A DNA stretch of 64,000 nucleotides from Oscillospiraceae bacterium (GCA_015063805.1 SVTK01000012.1:23245-87244); one strand, 5' to 3'; positions 45,095-53,976 are shown, counted from the stretch's first letter. The notes: generated by a model from the sequence alone, not told the origin. Numbers and translations are program-made.

Positions 45095-47389
45095 GTGCAG
45101 ATATTTTACCGACGGCCGCTTTGTTTGCTGTGTGTGCTGTTTCTTTTCGCAATGATGGCGGGCAGTGTTCTTTCTATGATCATTTCGATGGGAATCTGCC
45201 TTGTTTTGCTGATTTTTGCGTTGTGGCAGATGGTTCGGATCCGGAATAAACGTGTCGAATTTTGGCGCGGATGCATGGCAGTGTCCGGTTTGCTGGCTGT
45301 GATCTTGGGGCTGTTCACCTTCTCGCTGTTTTATCAGCACAAGATCAAGACAGTAGAAAAATTCGCCGGAGAAGATCGATGTGCTGAGGGGCAAATTATT
45401 TCAAGAGATTGGGGCAGGGGATATTATACCGGCTACACCGTTCATTTAACTGCAATCGACGGAAATGCAATTTCTGCTGACGCAATATTGACCTGCGAGT
45501 ATCCGGCAAATTGGCAGCCCGGCGAAGTAATCCGAATGAATGTGGAGATCGAAACGCTGAGTGAAGATGTGAACGGTTTTTCTGAACGGCGGTACTACCA
45601 TACCCGCGGAGTTTATCTCCGTGTGATTTCCCATGATTCTGACGGCGTGCTATTCTGCGGGGAAGGCAGTGCCTCTCTGAAGTTGGCATTTGCGCGTTTG
45701 AATGAACTTCTTTCCGCACGGATTGCACAGGCCGTAGGACATGAAGAGGGGGCGTTAATGTCGGCCTTGTTTCTGGCACGGCGGGATGCGCTTTCATCCG
45801 GTACGGTTCGCGATTTCGGTCGTCTGGGGTTATCACATCTTCTGGCTCTGAGCGGTCTGCACCTTTCCCTGATTGTTGGATTGTTAAAAAAGCTATTGGG
45901 TTTTCTGCCCTCAAGATCACCGCTGTCAAGCGGCATTGTACTGCTGGCTGTTGGCGGATATTGTCTTTTAACCGGCTCGCCGATATCTGTGCTTCGTGCG
46001 GCTGCAATGCTGGCAATCATGGAGATATTTACCCTTCTGTGGGACGAAGGAGATCTGCAGACTGCTTTGTTTTTGGCGGTTTCTTTGATTTGTCTGTTCA
46101 GTCCGGGCTCACTTTTTGATATAGGTTTGTGGATGTCGGCCTGTGCAACGCTTGGGCTGATTTTGCTAAGCAGATGGTCGCCTTTTCTCAGATATCCGCG
46201 CTGGCTGCATATACCGTTGGACCTGATGGCGGTGTCCTTTGTTGCAACGCTTGCAACCTTGCCCATGATCTGGTTGATTGGCGGGGAGTTTTCTCTTCTG
46301 TTTTTGCCGGCAAATTTGCTGTTCCTTCCCCTTGTTACCGGACTTCTTTACGGTGCACCGCTGGCAGCACTTCTTGGGCGTTTTGGGGTTGTATTGTGTG
46401 CGCCGTTTACCTGGCTTTCAAAATTAACTTTGTCGTTGGCAAAGGAAATATCCTCTTGGAGAGATATCACCGTATCCTTGCAATATGATTTTCTTCTTTG
46501 GATTATCATTCCATTCTCTGTGATTGCAGTGGTTTTTCTTGTGGGCAAGTGGAAGCGAAAATATATGTTTGTTGTTCTGCTTTGTGTGCTTTTAGTTGTT
46601 GGTTCGGTGGGGGTGTGGATTGAACGCACTGATTGTGGATTGGACCTTGTCTGCATTTCGGAAGGTAAAAACGAAACGCTTTCTTTGCAGGGAGAAAACG
46701 GCGCACTGGTCATTGATTTTACAGATGGCAGTTATTCGGCACTGTACCATGCCGCCAACCAGATGTATGCATTGGGTGAGACCGAAATTGAGGTTCTCAT
46801 GTTGACGCATTATCATACCAAACACATCGGTGCAGTGTTGCGATTAGGAGATCGGATTACTTTGAGGCAGATCTGGGCTCCGTATCCAGAGACCGAGCGT
46901 GAATGGGAAATTCTGTTAGATCTGCAGGAGAACGCGGAGAGACAAGGGATAGAATTTGCTTTGTATCGGGATGGGCATACGCTCCGCTTGGGGGATACGG
47001 AGATTATTGCTTATACCCGAGAGAAAATCCCGCGATCCACGCAGCCGTTGCTCTTACTTCAACTCCGACATGGGGAAGACTGTGTGACCTATTGCGGCGC
47101 ATCAATTGATGAGGGTGCAATTTGGGACGTTGCTTTATCCATGATTGCAGAAAGCCGGACAGTAATCTTTGGCGGGCATGGACCAAATTTGTCAAATCGG
47201 TATGGAATTTCTGCATCGTCCGTGCTGGAAAATGTAATTTTTACATCGGAAGAAGTTTTTGCCTATGCGGATATTCTCAATGATGAGACAGCCTTCGTGT
47301 TAACTCGTGCCAATGTTTTCGTGGGAAACAAGAAAGAAAATCTTTTCCTTCTACGTCTGGAACCGACAAAAAAGGACAGAACAAAGTGA
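45095..47389 (+). CDS. comEC: ComEC/Rec2-family DNA uptake channel protein
   Basis: A 764-aa polytopic protein. An N-terminal membrane and OB-like domain (to ~residue 200) is followed by the Competence domain (GLSHLLALSGLHLSLIVG to ~500). The C-terminal metallo-beta-lactamase-like domain starts at ~525. In known systems it carries single-stranded DNA across the membrane. The C-terminal metal motif is HYHTKH (572-577), with Lys where nuclease-active relatives have Asp. GTG 45095 is the start, five bases after GGGGAGGTGA; the ATG two bases earlier is out of frame. Downstream are the cotJ genes. Confidence 0.9.
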   Translation: MQIFYRRPLCLLCVLFLFAMMAGSVLSMIISMGICLVLLIFALWQMVRIRNKRVEFWRGCMAVSGLLAVILGLFTFSLFYQHKIKTVEKFAGEDRCAEGQIISRDWGRGYYTGYTVHLTAIDGNAISADAILTCEYPANWQPGEVIRMNVEIETLSEDVNGFSERRYYHTRGVYLRVISHDSDGVLFCGEGSASLKLAFARLNELLSARIAQAVGHEEGALMSALFLARRDALSSGTVRDFGRLGLSHLLALSGLHLSLIVGLLKKLLGFLPSRSPLSSGIVLLAVGGYCLLTGSPISVLRAAAMLAIMEIFTLLWDEGDLQTALFLAVSLICLFSPGSLFDIGLWMSACATLGLILLSRWSPFLRYPRWLHIPLDLMAVSFVATLATLPMIWLIGGEFSLLFLPANLLFLPLVTGLLYGAPLAALLGRFGVVLCAPFTWLSKLTLSLAKEISSWRDITVSLQYDFLLWIIIPFSVIAVVFLVGKWKRKYMFVVLLCVLLVVGSVGVWIERTDCGLDLVCISEGKNETLSLQGENGALVIDFTDGSYSALYHAANQMYALGETEIEVLMLTHYHTKHIGAVLRLGDRITLRQIWAPYPETEREWEILLDLQENAERQGIEFALYRDGHTLRLGDTEIIAYTREKIPRSTQPLLLLQLRHGEDCVTYCGASIDEGAIWDVALSMIAESRTVIFGGHGPNLSNRYGISASSVLENVIFTSEEVFAYADILNDETAFVLTRANVFVGNKKENLFLLRLEPTKKDRTK

Positions 47390-47485
47390 GTTACGCATAG
47401 TCGAGCGCAGAATCGAAACGTTCAATGACAGCATTGGCTTTGTTTGGAATAAATGTGATATGAATCTTCAGATACCCAATTATCT

Positions 47486-47515
47486 GCGGGAGACAATGCT
47501 TGCATTGTCTCCCGC
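47486..47515 (+). terminator. Perfect hairpin downstream of comEC
   Basis: GCGGGAGACAATGC, TT, GCATTGTCTCCCGC. A 14-bp perfect stem, but no clear T run follows; it could be a terminator or a processing signal. The rest of 47390-47600 shows only the possible promoter below. Confidence 0.5.
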
Positions 47516-47544
47516 TCTGCATTTTCACCCACCGCGAGAAAACG

Positions 47545-47552
47545 CATATACT
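47545..47552 (+). promoter_or_regulatory. Possible sigma-E/K -10 element for cotJABC
   Basis: CATATACT lies 50 bp before the cotJA start and differs by one base from the mother-cell sigma-E -10 consensus CATACAnT. I cannot see a good -35, so this rests on the -10 and on the known sporulation control of cotJ in Bacillus. Confidence 0.3.
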
Positions 47553-47601
47553 GCTGATGAAGCGCGAAAACGCTTCCAGAATGTAAAAAGGAGAAATGAC
47601 A

Positions 47602-47937
47602 ATGTACAGCATGGAGGATATCCGATCCCCACGGGATCGGGTAAGTGAGGAAATGCTTCGTCGCCTTCTTACGGAGGAGGAGAGCACTTGTGGATGCGCA
47701 GTCCGGCCCGAACCGCGCCAAGAACAGATTGCGCCCCACAGCGGATGTCATCGCGTTTCCGGCGGTGAGGCATTGGCCATGGTATATTCGCCTTGCCAGA
47801 GTTGGTGCGGGATCTATGATCCCGAAACCGCATTGCGTCGGGGAACCTTATTTAAGGCGCTGGATAAACCTTTTGAGGCTAAGGGCTGGGGGAATCGTTG
47901 CGGTGCTGTGAGGGGAGGGTGTGGCTGTGGAAAATAA
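47602..47937 (+). CDS. cotJA: Spore coat protein CotJA, cysteine-rich variant
   Basis: A 111-aa spore-coat-associated protein. The CotJA core is LAMVYSPCQSWCGIYDPETALRRGTLFKALDKPF (about residues 60-93). It is flanked by an N-terminal part and a C-terminal tail GWGNRCGAVRGGCGCGK that are longer than in typical ~80-aa CotJA proteins. The whole protein has about eight cysteines. The start is the second of two ATGs (47602), eight bases from AAAAGGAG. Its 3' end overlaps cotJB by 11 bp. Confidence 0.85.
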   Translation: MYSMEDIRSPRDRVSEEMLRRLLTEEESTCGCAVRPEPRQEQIAPHSGCHRVSGGEALAMVYSPCQSWCGIYDPETALRRGTLFKALDKPFEAKGWGNRCGAVRGGCGCGK

Positions 47938-48187
47938 TACGGGGAAGGCTATGCTTTGTAAGCTTCGCGCACTGGATTTTTCTCTCTACGAAACAGTCCT
48001 TTATTTGGATGCCTACCCCCATGACGGGGATGCCCTGGCATACTATCATAAGCTGTTAGAACAAAGAAAAAGCTTGATGGAAGAGTATGAGAGCAGCTTT
48101 GGTCCTATCACCCCCATGGGCAACACCTGCACTGGCGAGTGGAAGTGGATCAAGAGCCCCTGGCCCTGGGAATATGATGCAAACTGA
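47927..48187 (+). CDS. cotJB: Spore coat protein CotJB
   Basis: An 86-aa CotJB-type protein with the family pattern LCKLRALDFSLYETVLYLDAYPHDGDALAYYHKL followed by the C-terminal GEWKWIKSPWPWEYDAN. GTG 47927 is favoured over GTG 47921 because AGGGGAGGG is at a proper distance only from the former. The overlap with cotJA and 29-bp gap to cotJC mark the operon. The role in the coat is structural and not well defined. Confidence 0.88.
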   Translation: MENNTGKAMLCKLRALDFSLYETVLYLDAYPHDGDALAYYHKLLEQRKSLMEEYESSFGPITPMGNTCTGEWKWIKSPWPWEYDAN

Positions 48188-48216
48188 GGCCAATACCGAG
48201 GAAAGGAATTCTGTTT

Positions 48217-48831
48217 ATGTGGAGCTACGAGAAAAAACTGCAATATCCGGTGAAGATTAAGAATCCGAACCCTAAATTGGCACAGATCATTATTAGCCAG
48301 CTCGGCGGACCGGACGGTGAACTGGCCGCATCTATGCGCTATCTCAATCAAAGATACGCCATGCCATACGACGAGATAACCGGAATTTTAACCGATGTCG
48401 GTACAGAAGAACTTGCCCACTTAGAAATGGTTGCGGCAATTTTGTATCAGCTGACGCGCAATCTCAGTGAAGCAGACATCAAGGCGGGGGGATTTGACAC
48501 CTACTTTGTTGACCACACAACGGGGATTTATCCCATTGCCGCGTCCGGTGTCCCCATGGATATGAAGTATGTGGGAATCAAGGGTGATCTTCTTGCTGAT
48601 CTTCATGAAGACTTGGCAGCGGAGCAGAAGGCACGGGTGACCTATGACAACATTCTTCGCCTGACCGACGATCCGGATGTGCGTGATCCGATCAAATTCC
48701 TGCGCGAACGGGAAATTGTGCACTATCAGCGCTTCGGTGACGCTTTGCGTATTGCTCAGGATCATATGGAAAGCCGAAATTTCTATGCGATGAATCCATC
48801 TTTCGACAAAGCAACAAATTGCTTGAACTGA
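48217..48831 (+). CDS. cotJC: Spore coat CotJC, manganese catalase family
   Basis: A 204-aa member of the non-haem (dimanganese) catalase family that associates with the spore coat. DGELAASMRYLNQRY and TEELAHLEMVAAIL give the first E...E-x-x-H ligands, and DLAAEQKARVTYDNILRL and EREIVHYQRFGDAL the second set, so the metal site seems complete. AGGAAAGGA precedes ATG 48217. Last gene of cotJABC, followed by a terminator. Confidence 0.92.
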   Translation: MWSYEKKLQYPVKIKNPNPKLAQIIISQLGGPDGELAASMRYLNQRYAMPYDEITGILTDVGTEELAHLEMVAAILYQLTRNLSEADIKAGGFDTYFVDHTTGIYPIAASGVPMDMKYVGIKGDLLADLHEDLAAEQKARVTYDNILRLTDDPDVRDPIKFLREREIVHYQRFGDALRIAQDHMESRNFYAMNPSFDKATNCLN

Positions 48832-48851
48832 TCCGGCATGGAAAAAAGAAC

Positions 48852-48880
48852 AGGGCGGGGGAGAATTTCCCCCGCCCCTA
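48852..48880 (+). terminator. Terminator after cotJC
   Basis: GGGCGGGGG (48853-48861) and CCCCCGCCC (48869-48877) around a 7-nt loop, then TATCTTCT. Confidence 0.8.
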
Positions 48881-48986
48881 TCTTCTATTGCCAAGGTTAT
48901 ACTTTATGAAAATACACATAATTTGCCCAAATATTATTTATTCCTTGGTAATAGAGAGAAAAAAACAAATTAAGCCAAAATAATTC

Positions 48987-49015
48987 TTTACAAAGTAAAT
49001 ACTGCGTGATATAAT
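48987..49015 (+). promoter_or_regulatory. Sigma-A promoter for aspA
   Basis: TTTACA (48987-48992), 17-nt spacer, TATAAT (49010-49015), 34 bp before the ATG. Confidence 0.7.
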
Positions 49016-49048
49016 ATTAACAAATACATAGAAAAAAGGAAGCTGACC

Positions 49049-50425
49049 ATGAAATACCGTATTGAATCTGATTCTATCGGGCAGAGAGAGGTTCCTGCCG
49101 ACGCTTATTATGGCGTGCAGTCACTCAGAGGTGCAGAGAATTTCCCCATCACTGGGCAGCGACTTCGTCCCGAGTTCATCGTCTCTTTGGCGGAGATCAA
49201 AAAGACCTGCGCGATTTGCAACCATCTCTCAGGAGAACTGTCTTTTGAGATTACGCAAGCGATTTCCCAGGCCGCTGACGAGATTATTTCGGGGAAGTTT
49301 CATGATCAATTTATTTGTGATCCCATCCAGGGCGGGGCGGGTACAACCGCTAATATGAACGCAAATGAAGTCATTGCAAATCGTGCGATAGAAATTCTGG
49401 GCGGAGAAAAGGGCGACTATTCCATTGTTCACCCGAACGATCATGTAAACCGCTCTCAGTCCACGAATGATGTTATTCCTACCGCAGCAAAGCTCACGAC
49501 AGCAAAGCTTCTCAAGGGGGCGCTGGAACAGCTGGGACGTCTCCGCGATGCACTCGGCGAGAAAGCGGTTGAGTTTCATGATGTGATCAAGATGGGGCGT
49601 ACACAGATGCAGGATGCGGTTCCGATTCGCATGGGATCCGAATTCGGTGCTTACCGTCAGGCTATTGCTCGTGACTTGGTGCGCTTGGCTCGCGCAGGCG
49701 AAGAAATGGTGGCTGTTAATCTCGGTGGTACTGCGATTGGAACAGCTTTGAATGCAAAGCCGGAGTACATCGATTCGTTGGCTCCCATTCTCTCGGAAAT
49801 CACCGGACTGCCTGTAATCAAAGCTGAGGACTTGGTTGACGGGACCCAGAACCTGGATTCTTTTGCTTATGTGTCTTCTGCTCTGAAGACTTGTGCGATC
49901 TCCTGCTCCAAGATTGCCAATGACCTTCGGTTGATGTCCTCCGGGCCTCGTTGTGGATTTGAAGAGATCAATCTTCCTCCGATGCAAAACGGTTCGTCCA
50001 TCATGCCTGGCAAGGTAAACCCCGTAATTCCCGAGGTAATGAGCCAAGTTGCGTTCTGTATCATCGGAAACGATACTTGTATCACCATGGCAGCTGAGGC
50101 TGGTCAGCTTGAGCTGAATTATGCCGAGCCTGTCCTGTATCATAAGCTGTTTGAGTCTATTGTTGCTCTCACCGGCGCAGTACAGACCTTTGTGGACCGT
50201 TGTGTTTCGGGCATTACGGCCAACCGTGAGCGCTGTGCGGAATTGGTGGAAGAGTCTGTCGGCGTAATCACTGCCATTTGTCCTCAGGTTGGATACAAGA
50301 AGTCTGCAAAAGTTGCGAAAAAGGCAATTGCTACCGGCAAGAGTGTTCGTGAGGTATTGAAAGAAGAAAACCTGATGTCGGAAGATGAGATCGAGACCAT
50401 TCTGGATCCCAAGACGATGGTTTGA
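49049..50425 (+). CDS. aspA: Aspartate ammonia-lyase
   Basis: Converts aspartate to fumarate and ammonia. The protein (458 aa) begins YRIESDSIGQREVPADAYYGVQ and ENFPITG, typical of AspA rather than fumarase. The superfamily signature is GSSIMPGKVNPVIPEVMSQV with the catalytic Ser loop, followed by AAEAGQLELNYAEPV. Fumarase C is the only realistic alternative. AGGAAGC precedes ATG 49049. It is a single-gene unit with its own promoter and terminator; fumarate formed could feed anaerobic respiration or amino acid metabolism. Confidence 0.9.
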   Translation: MKYRIESDSIGQREVPADAYYGVQSLRGAENFPITGQRLRPEFIVSLAEIKKTCAICNHLSGELSFEITQAISQAADEIISGKFHDQFICDPIQGGAGTTANMNANEVIANRAIEILGGEKGDYSIVHPNDHVNRSQSTNDVIPTAAKLTTAKLLKGALEQLGRLRDALGEKAVEFHDVIKMGRTQMQDAVPIRMGSEFGAYRQAIARDLVRLARAGEEMVAVNLGGTAIGTALNAKPEYIDSLAPILSEITGLPVIKAEDLVDGTQNLDSFAYVSSALKTCAISCSKIANDLRLMSSGPRCGFEEINLPPMQNGSSIMPGKVNPVIPEVMSQVAFCIIGNDTCITMAAEAGQLELNYAEPVLYHKLFESIVALTGAVQTFVDRCVSGITANRERCAELVEESVGVITAICPQVGYKKSAKVAKKAIATGKSVREVLKEENLMSEDEIETILDPKTMV

Positions 50426-50440
50426 TACATAACATCCAAA

Positions 50441-50476
50441 AGAGAAAGCGGCTATAAGCCGCTTTCTCTTTTTTTG
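50441..50476 (+). terminator. Terminator after aspA
   Basis: AGAGAAAGCGGCT, loop ATA, AGCCGCTTTCTCT followed by a run of T. Confidence 0.92.
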
Positions 50477-50493
50477 TGTCTTTGGGGAATGTA

Positions 50494-50526
50494 AAAGGGT
50501 GTCGTGTAAATCACACGACACCCTTT
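50494..50526 (-). terminator. Terminator of the oxidoreductase operon
   Basis: AAAGGGTGTCGTGT (50494-50507), loop of 5, ACACGACACCCTTT (50513-50526); lies 18 bp past the minus-strand stop at 50544, with T-rich end for that direction. Confidence 0.8.
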
Positions 50527-50543
50527 GGTTGATGGGGGATTGA

Positions 50544-51080
50544 TTATGCTTCGTACTGATACCCCAGCTCCAGAGCGCGCTTATTCTTTTCAATCAGCGA
50601 AGCCTTGGCAGCGGGAATGCCCTTGATCATCAAATCAAGGAATTCATCATAAGCAAAGATTCCGGTCTGCTTCAGCAGCTGTCCCAGGACGATGACATTG
50701 GCAAAGCCTTCAAGCTTATTTTCTGCGGCAATCCCGGTGGCGGGAATACGGCAGATCCGGATATCGGTACGGGCAGATTCCTTGGCAATCAGCGTACTGT
50801 CAGCGATCAGAAGGCCGCCGGGGACGATGGCAGGCTCAAATTTATCGAAAGAGGGGAGGTTCAGCGCAATCAGCACATCGGGAGCGGTAACGATGGGAGA
50901 GCCGATTTCCTCATCGGAGATGATCACCGAGCAGTTTGCTGCGCCGCCGCGCATTTCGGGGCCGTAAGAAGGAAGCCAGGAAACCTGCAAATCAGCGTAC
51001 ATTGCGGTCTTGGCCAGCTGCTTGCCGGCGAAGAGGATACCCTGGCCGCCGAATCCGGCGAGAAGAATTTTCGTGGTCAT
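50544..51080 (-). CDS. 2-oxoacid:ferredoxin oxidoreductase, gamma subunit
   Basis: The 178-aa gamma subunit of a CoA-dependent 2-oxoacid:acceptor oxidoreductase. GFGGQGILFAGKQLAK at the N-terminus and SWLPSYGPEMRGGAANCSVIISD are the family hallmarks. ATG at 51078-51080 has GGAGGAG eight bases upstream, located within the end of the beta-subunit gene one base away. Last gene of the operon delta-alpha-beta-gamma, followed by a terminator. Confidence 0.9.
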   Translation of the reverse strand: MTTKILLAGFGGQGILFAGKQLAKTAMYADLQVSWLPSYGPEMRGGAANCSVIISDEEIGSPIVTAPDVLIALNLPSFDKFEPAIVPGGLLIADSTLIAKESARTDIRICRIPATGIAAENKLEGFANVIVLGQLLKQTGIFAYDEFLDLMIKGIPAAKASLIEKNKRALELGYQYEA

Positions 51081-51081
51081 A

Positions 51082-51834
51082 TCAGTTCTCCTCCTTCTTT
51101 GCATCGATGTCCTTGTATACGCCGAGAGGATAGTGCGGCATCATGTTCTGACGCAGCCACTCCAGGGAGTCGGCGGGGGACATTCCCCAGTTGGTGGGGC
51201 AGGTGGAAAGAACCTCAACGATGGAGAAACCCTTACCGTCGATCTGGTTCTGGAAGGCCTTTTTGATGGCACGCTTGGCGTTATTGATGTTCTTGGGGGT
51301 GTCCACCGAAACGCGCTCGGCATACGCAACACCGTCAAGAGTAGAGAGCATTTCGCAGACACGGACGGGGTTACCCTGGATCTTGGGATCGCGGCCGTAG
51401 GGCGAGGTGGTGGTCACTTGGCCGGGCAGGGTAGTGGGCGCCATCTGCCCGCCGGTCATGCCGTAAATGGCGTTGTTGATGAAGATAATGGTGATGTTTT
51501 CACCGCGAGTTGCGGAGTGTACGGTCTCGGCAGTACCGATGGCTGCAAGGTCGCCGTCACCTTGATAAGTGAATACGATGGTGTCGGGATGGGTGCGCTT
51601 GACACCGGTGGCAACCGCGGGCGCACGTCCGTGGGCAGCCTGAATCATGTCGCACTCAAAGTAGTTGTATGCAAAAACCGAGCAGCCAACAGGGGCAACG
51701 CCAACGGTTTTATCGGTAATATCCAGCGCATCCAGAGCTTCGGCAACAAGACGGTGTACAATACCGTGGGTGCAGCCGGGGCAGTAGTGGAGCGGAACAT
51801 TGGAAAGAGCTTTCGGCTTATCAAAAACGATCAT
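51082..51834 (-). CDS. 2-oxoacid:ferredoxin oxidoreductase, beta subunit (thiamine diphosphate-binding)
   Basis: The 250-aa catalytic half-subunit. It binds thiamine diphosphate through FTYQGDGDLAAIGTAETV and, downstream, INNAIYGMTGGQ; the N-terminal HYCPGCTHGIVHRL supplies a cysteine pair for one of the Fe-S centres. It is like VorA/KorB types that oxidise branched-chain 2-oxoacids or 2-oxoglutarate; which one cannot be fixed. Its ATG overlaps the alpha-subunit stop (51831-51834). Confidence 0.9.
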   Translation of the reverse strand: MIVFDKPKALSNVPLHYCPGCTHGIVHRLVAEALDALDITDKTVGVAPVGCSVFAYNYFECDMIQAAHGRAPAVATGVKRTHPDTIVFTYQGDGDLAAIGTAETVHSATRGENITIIFINNAIYGMTGGQMAPTTLPGQVTTTSPYGRDPKIQGNPVRVCEMLSTLDGVAYAERVSVDTPKNINNAKRAIKKAFQNQIDGKGFSIVEVLSTCPTNWGMSPADSLEWLRQNMMPHYPLGVYKDIDAKKEEN

Positions 51835-52898
51835 TTTGCCAGACCTCCTGCGATTTTTTCGATTTCTGCCAGCACTTCCTCGGAAGAAGGCATCACACCG
51901 CCGGTGCGGCCGTAGAAGCTGACGGGACGTGCACAGTCGATGGCCACCTTCACATCATCTACCATCTGCCCCATGTTCAGCTCGCAGACCATGAAGTGCT
52001 TAGCGGTTTCTGCAGCCTTCTTGAGGGCCGCTGCGGGGAAGGGCCACAGGGTAATGGGACGGATAAGGCCAACCTTGATCCCTTTTGCACGGGCCGCATT
52101 GATGGCGGTTTTGCAGATACGGGAGGTGATACCGTAGGCGACCATAACAATATCTGCATCCTCAACCATCAGCTCTTCCCAGCGGGTCTCGTTCTCCGCC
52201 ATGGCGGCGTAGCGTTCAAAACGCTCCTTGATGGAATTTTCCAGGTCGACGGGATCCATGAAGAGGGAGTTGATAATGTTCTTCTTGCGCTTGCCGCCGT
52301 GGCCGTTGGCAGCCCAGGACTTCTCGGGAAGATCGGTCTTCTTTTCTACATCAAAATCCACAGGCTCCATCATCTGACCCAGCGCACCGTCTGCAAGGAT
52401 CAGCGCGGGAGTGCGGTATTTATCGGCAACGTCAAATGCAACGCCGGTCAGGGTTGCCATTTCCTGCACGGAGGCGGGAGCAACCACAAAGAGATGCAGA
52501 TCGCCGTGTCCATTAGCCTTGGTGGACTGGTAGTAGTCAGCCTGGGAGGGCTGAATGCCGCCCAAACCGGGGCCGCCGCGCTGAACGTTGACAATGACGC
52601 AGGGAAGATCACAGCCCACAATGTAGCTGATTCCCTCGCTCTTCAGGGATACTCCGGGGGAGGAGGAGGAGGTCATAACACGGCTGCCGGCGGCAGCAGC
52701 GCCCATGACCATATTGATCGCGGCCACTTCGCTTTCGGCCTGCAGGCAGAGTCCGCCGACCTTGGGCATACGCTTGGCCATGTATTCGGAAATTTCGGTC
52801 TGAGGGGTGATGGGGTAGCCGAAGAAGTGCAGACAGCCGTTCTGAATCGCGGCCTCAGCAATAGCCTCGTTACCCTTCATAAGTACCTTGTGTCCCAT
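51831..52898 (-). CDS. 2-oxoacid:ferredoxin oxidoreductase, alpha subunit (VorB/KorA type)
   Basis: The 355-aa alpha subunit. GNEAIAEAAIQNGCLHFFGYPITPQTEI is the N-terminal pyrimidine-binding signature, SSSSPGVSLKSEGISY and NVQRGGPGLGG follow, and the C-terminal part CELNMGQMVDDV is the usual transketolase-C domain. Such enzymes generate acyl-CoA and reduced ferredoxin from amino-acid-derived 2-oxoacids. The short ferredoxin gene is just upstream, and the downstream subunit overlaps it by 4 bases. Confidence 0.9.
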   Translation of the reverse strand: MGHKVLMKGNEAIAEAAIQNGCLHFFGYPITPQTEISEYMAKRMPKVGGLCLQAESEVAAINMVMGAAAAGSRVMTSSSSPGVSLKSEGISYIVGCDLPCVIVNVQRGGPGLGGIQPSQADYYQSTKANGHGDLHLFVVAPASVQEMATLTGVAFDVADKYRTPALILADGALGQMMEPVDFDVEKKTDLPEKSWAANGHGGKRKKNIINSLFMDPVDLENSIKERFERYAAMAENETRWEELMVEDADIVMVAYGITSRICKTAINAARAKGIKVGLIRPITLWPFPAAALKKAAETAKHFMVCELNMGQMVDDVKVAIDCARPVSFYGRTGGVMPSSEEVLAEIEKIAGGLAK

Positions 52899-52925
52899 AT
52901 GTACAGTATCCTTTCTTGTATTTGA

Positions 52926-53138
52926 TTAAACGTCGCGCTCGACGCGGATAACCGTGTCGGGGCACATGGTGGCGCACATTGCGCAGGCAATACACTTGGC
53001 CATGTCGGTGACAACGGCGGGGTGATAGCCTTTGGCGTTCAGTGCGTCAGGGGAGAGAATCAGGATCTTCTTGGGGCAGACCAGTGTGCACAGGCCGCAT
53101 CCCTTACAAAGATCGACTTGAAAGCTGACTTTGTTCAT
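52926..53138 (-). CDS. Ferredoxin-type subunit (two [4Fe-4S]) of the 2-oxoacid oxidoreductase
   Basis: The 70-aa delta subunit with two four-cysteine motifs: CKGCGLCTLVCPKK and CIACAMCATMCPD. It passes electrons from the thiamine subunits to free ferredoxin. ATG 53136-53138 follows GGAGGAAATATAT. The operon order ferredoxin-alpha-beta-gamma matches Kor/VorDABC sets of anaerobes. Confidence 0.9.
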   Translation of the reverse strand: MNKVSFQVDLCKGCGLCTLVCPKKILILSPDALNAKGYHPAVVTDMAKCIACAMCATMCPDTVIRVERDV

Positions 53139-53165
53139 ATATATTTCCTCCATAATGATTTCAAA

Positions 53166-53876
53166 TTAAAATAATTTGCGGGTATAGTTTTGAATCTCCC
53201 AAACCGGGGACTTAATCGGCCCGTGGGGCAGATCGGTCTCGCGGAGTGGTGCACAAACTGTTGTGAAAAGAATCGGCAATCCGGCGAGAGCAGAGAATGC
53301 CTCCATGGTGGGCAAAGCATCCAACAAATCCGCCGCAGATGTTTCCTCGCCTAAGTTGCTGTTATTGACAATGGCATTACAGCGCAGGCGGGAATATGCC
53401 TCGATTTCCCGCAGGTTTTCCAGCATCGCTTCGGGGGAATCGGTAAGTGGTCGATAGGCGTTTTCCACGCAGAGCATATATGCGCCGAGCCTTGTCAGCT
53501 CAACATGATAGCGGCCCAAAGCAACCGCGCCGTTGTCCCCGCCAACATCGAAGATTACCGAAGCATTCGGATTTTGCTCAAGCATGGGGAAAACGCGCTG
53601 AATATCGGCACTGAGTACGGGAATATCCACGTTGGTGTTAGCAAAAGGGGGATTGATATACTGAATTCCCACAGCACGCAGTGCATTTTCCGCATCAGCG
53701 GCACGGAAGTAGGGATTGACAATATCCAGATCAATCAGAGTAACCTCCCGTCCCTCGGCTTTAAGCATATATGCCAGGTTCAGCGCCACATTGGTCTTTC
53801 CTGCGCCGAAATGTCCCGCGACAATCAACAGGCGGGGAGGGCAGGGAAAATAAGAAGATATCTGCAAAATAAACAC
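53166..53876 (-). CDS. P-loop ATPase (MinD/ParA-like) next to the 2-oxoacid oxidoreductase operon
   Basis: A 236-aa ATP-binding protein. Walker A is AGHFGAGKTNVALNLA (residue ~20), and IDLDIVNPYFRAADAE and FDVGGDNGAVALGRY follow as the switch and Walker B regions. The deviant GAGKT resembles SIMIBI-class ATPases such as MinD/CbiA that load cofactors or position complexes. The start codon is probably GTG 53874-53876, two bases from GGAG, so the start is uncertain. It is 27 bp upstream of the ferredoxin subunit and likely the first gene of the same operon. Confidence 0.7.
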   Translation of the reverse strand: MFILQISSYFPCPPRLLIVAGHFGAGKTNVALNLAYMLKAEGREVTLIDLDIVNPYFRAADAENALRAVGIQYINPPFANTNVDIPVLSADIQRVFPMLEQNPNASVIFDVGGDNGAVALGRYHVELTRLGAYMLCVENAYRPLTDSPEAMLENLREIEAYSRLRCNAIVNNSNLGEETSAADLLDALPTMEAFSALAGLPILFTTVCAPLRETDLPHGPIKSPVWEIQNYTRKLF

Positions 53877-53976
53877 AACTCCATTCTCGATTTTATTATT
53901 ATACCATAAATCATCGAAAAAGGGAAGAGGAATAATTGAGAAAATACGTACAGGAAATGCAAGTTTTTGTGTATTA

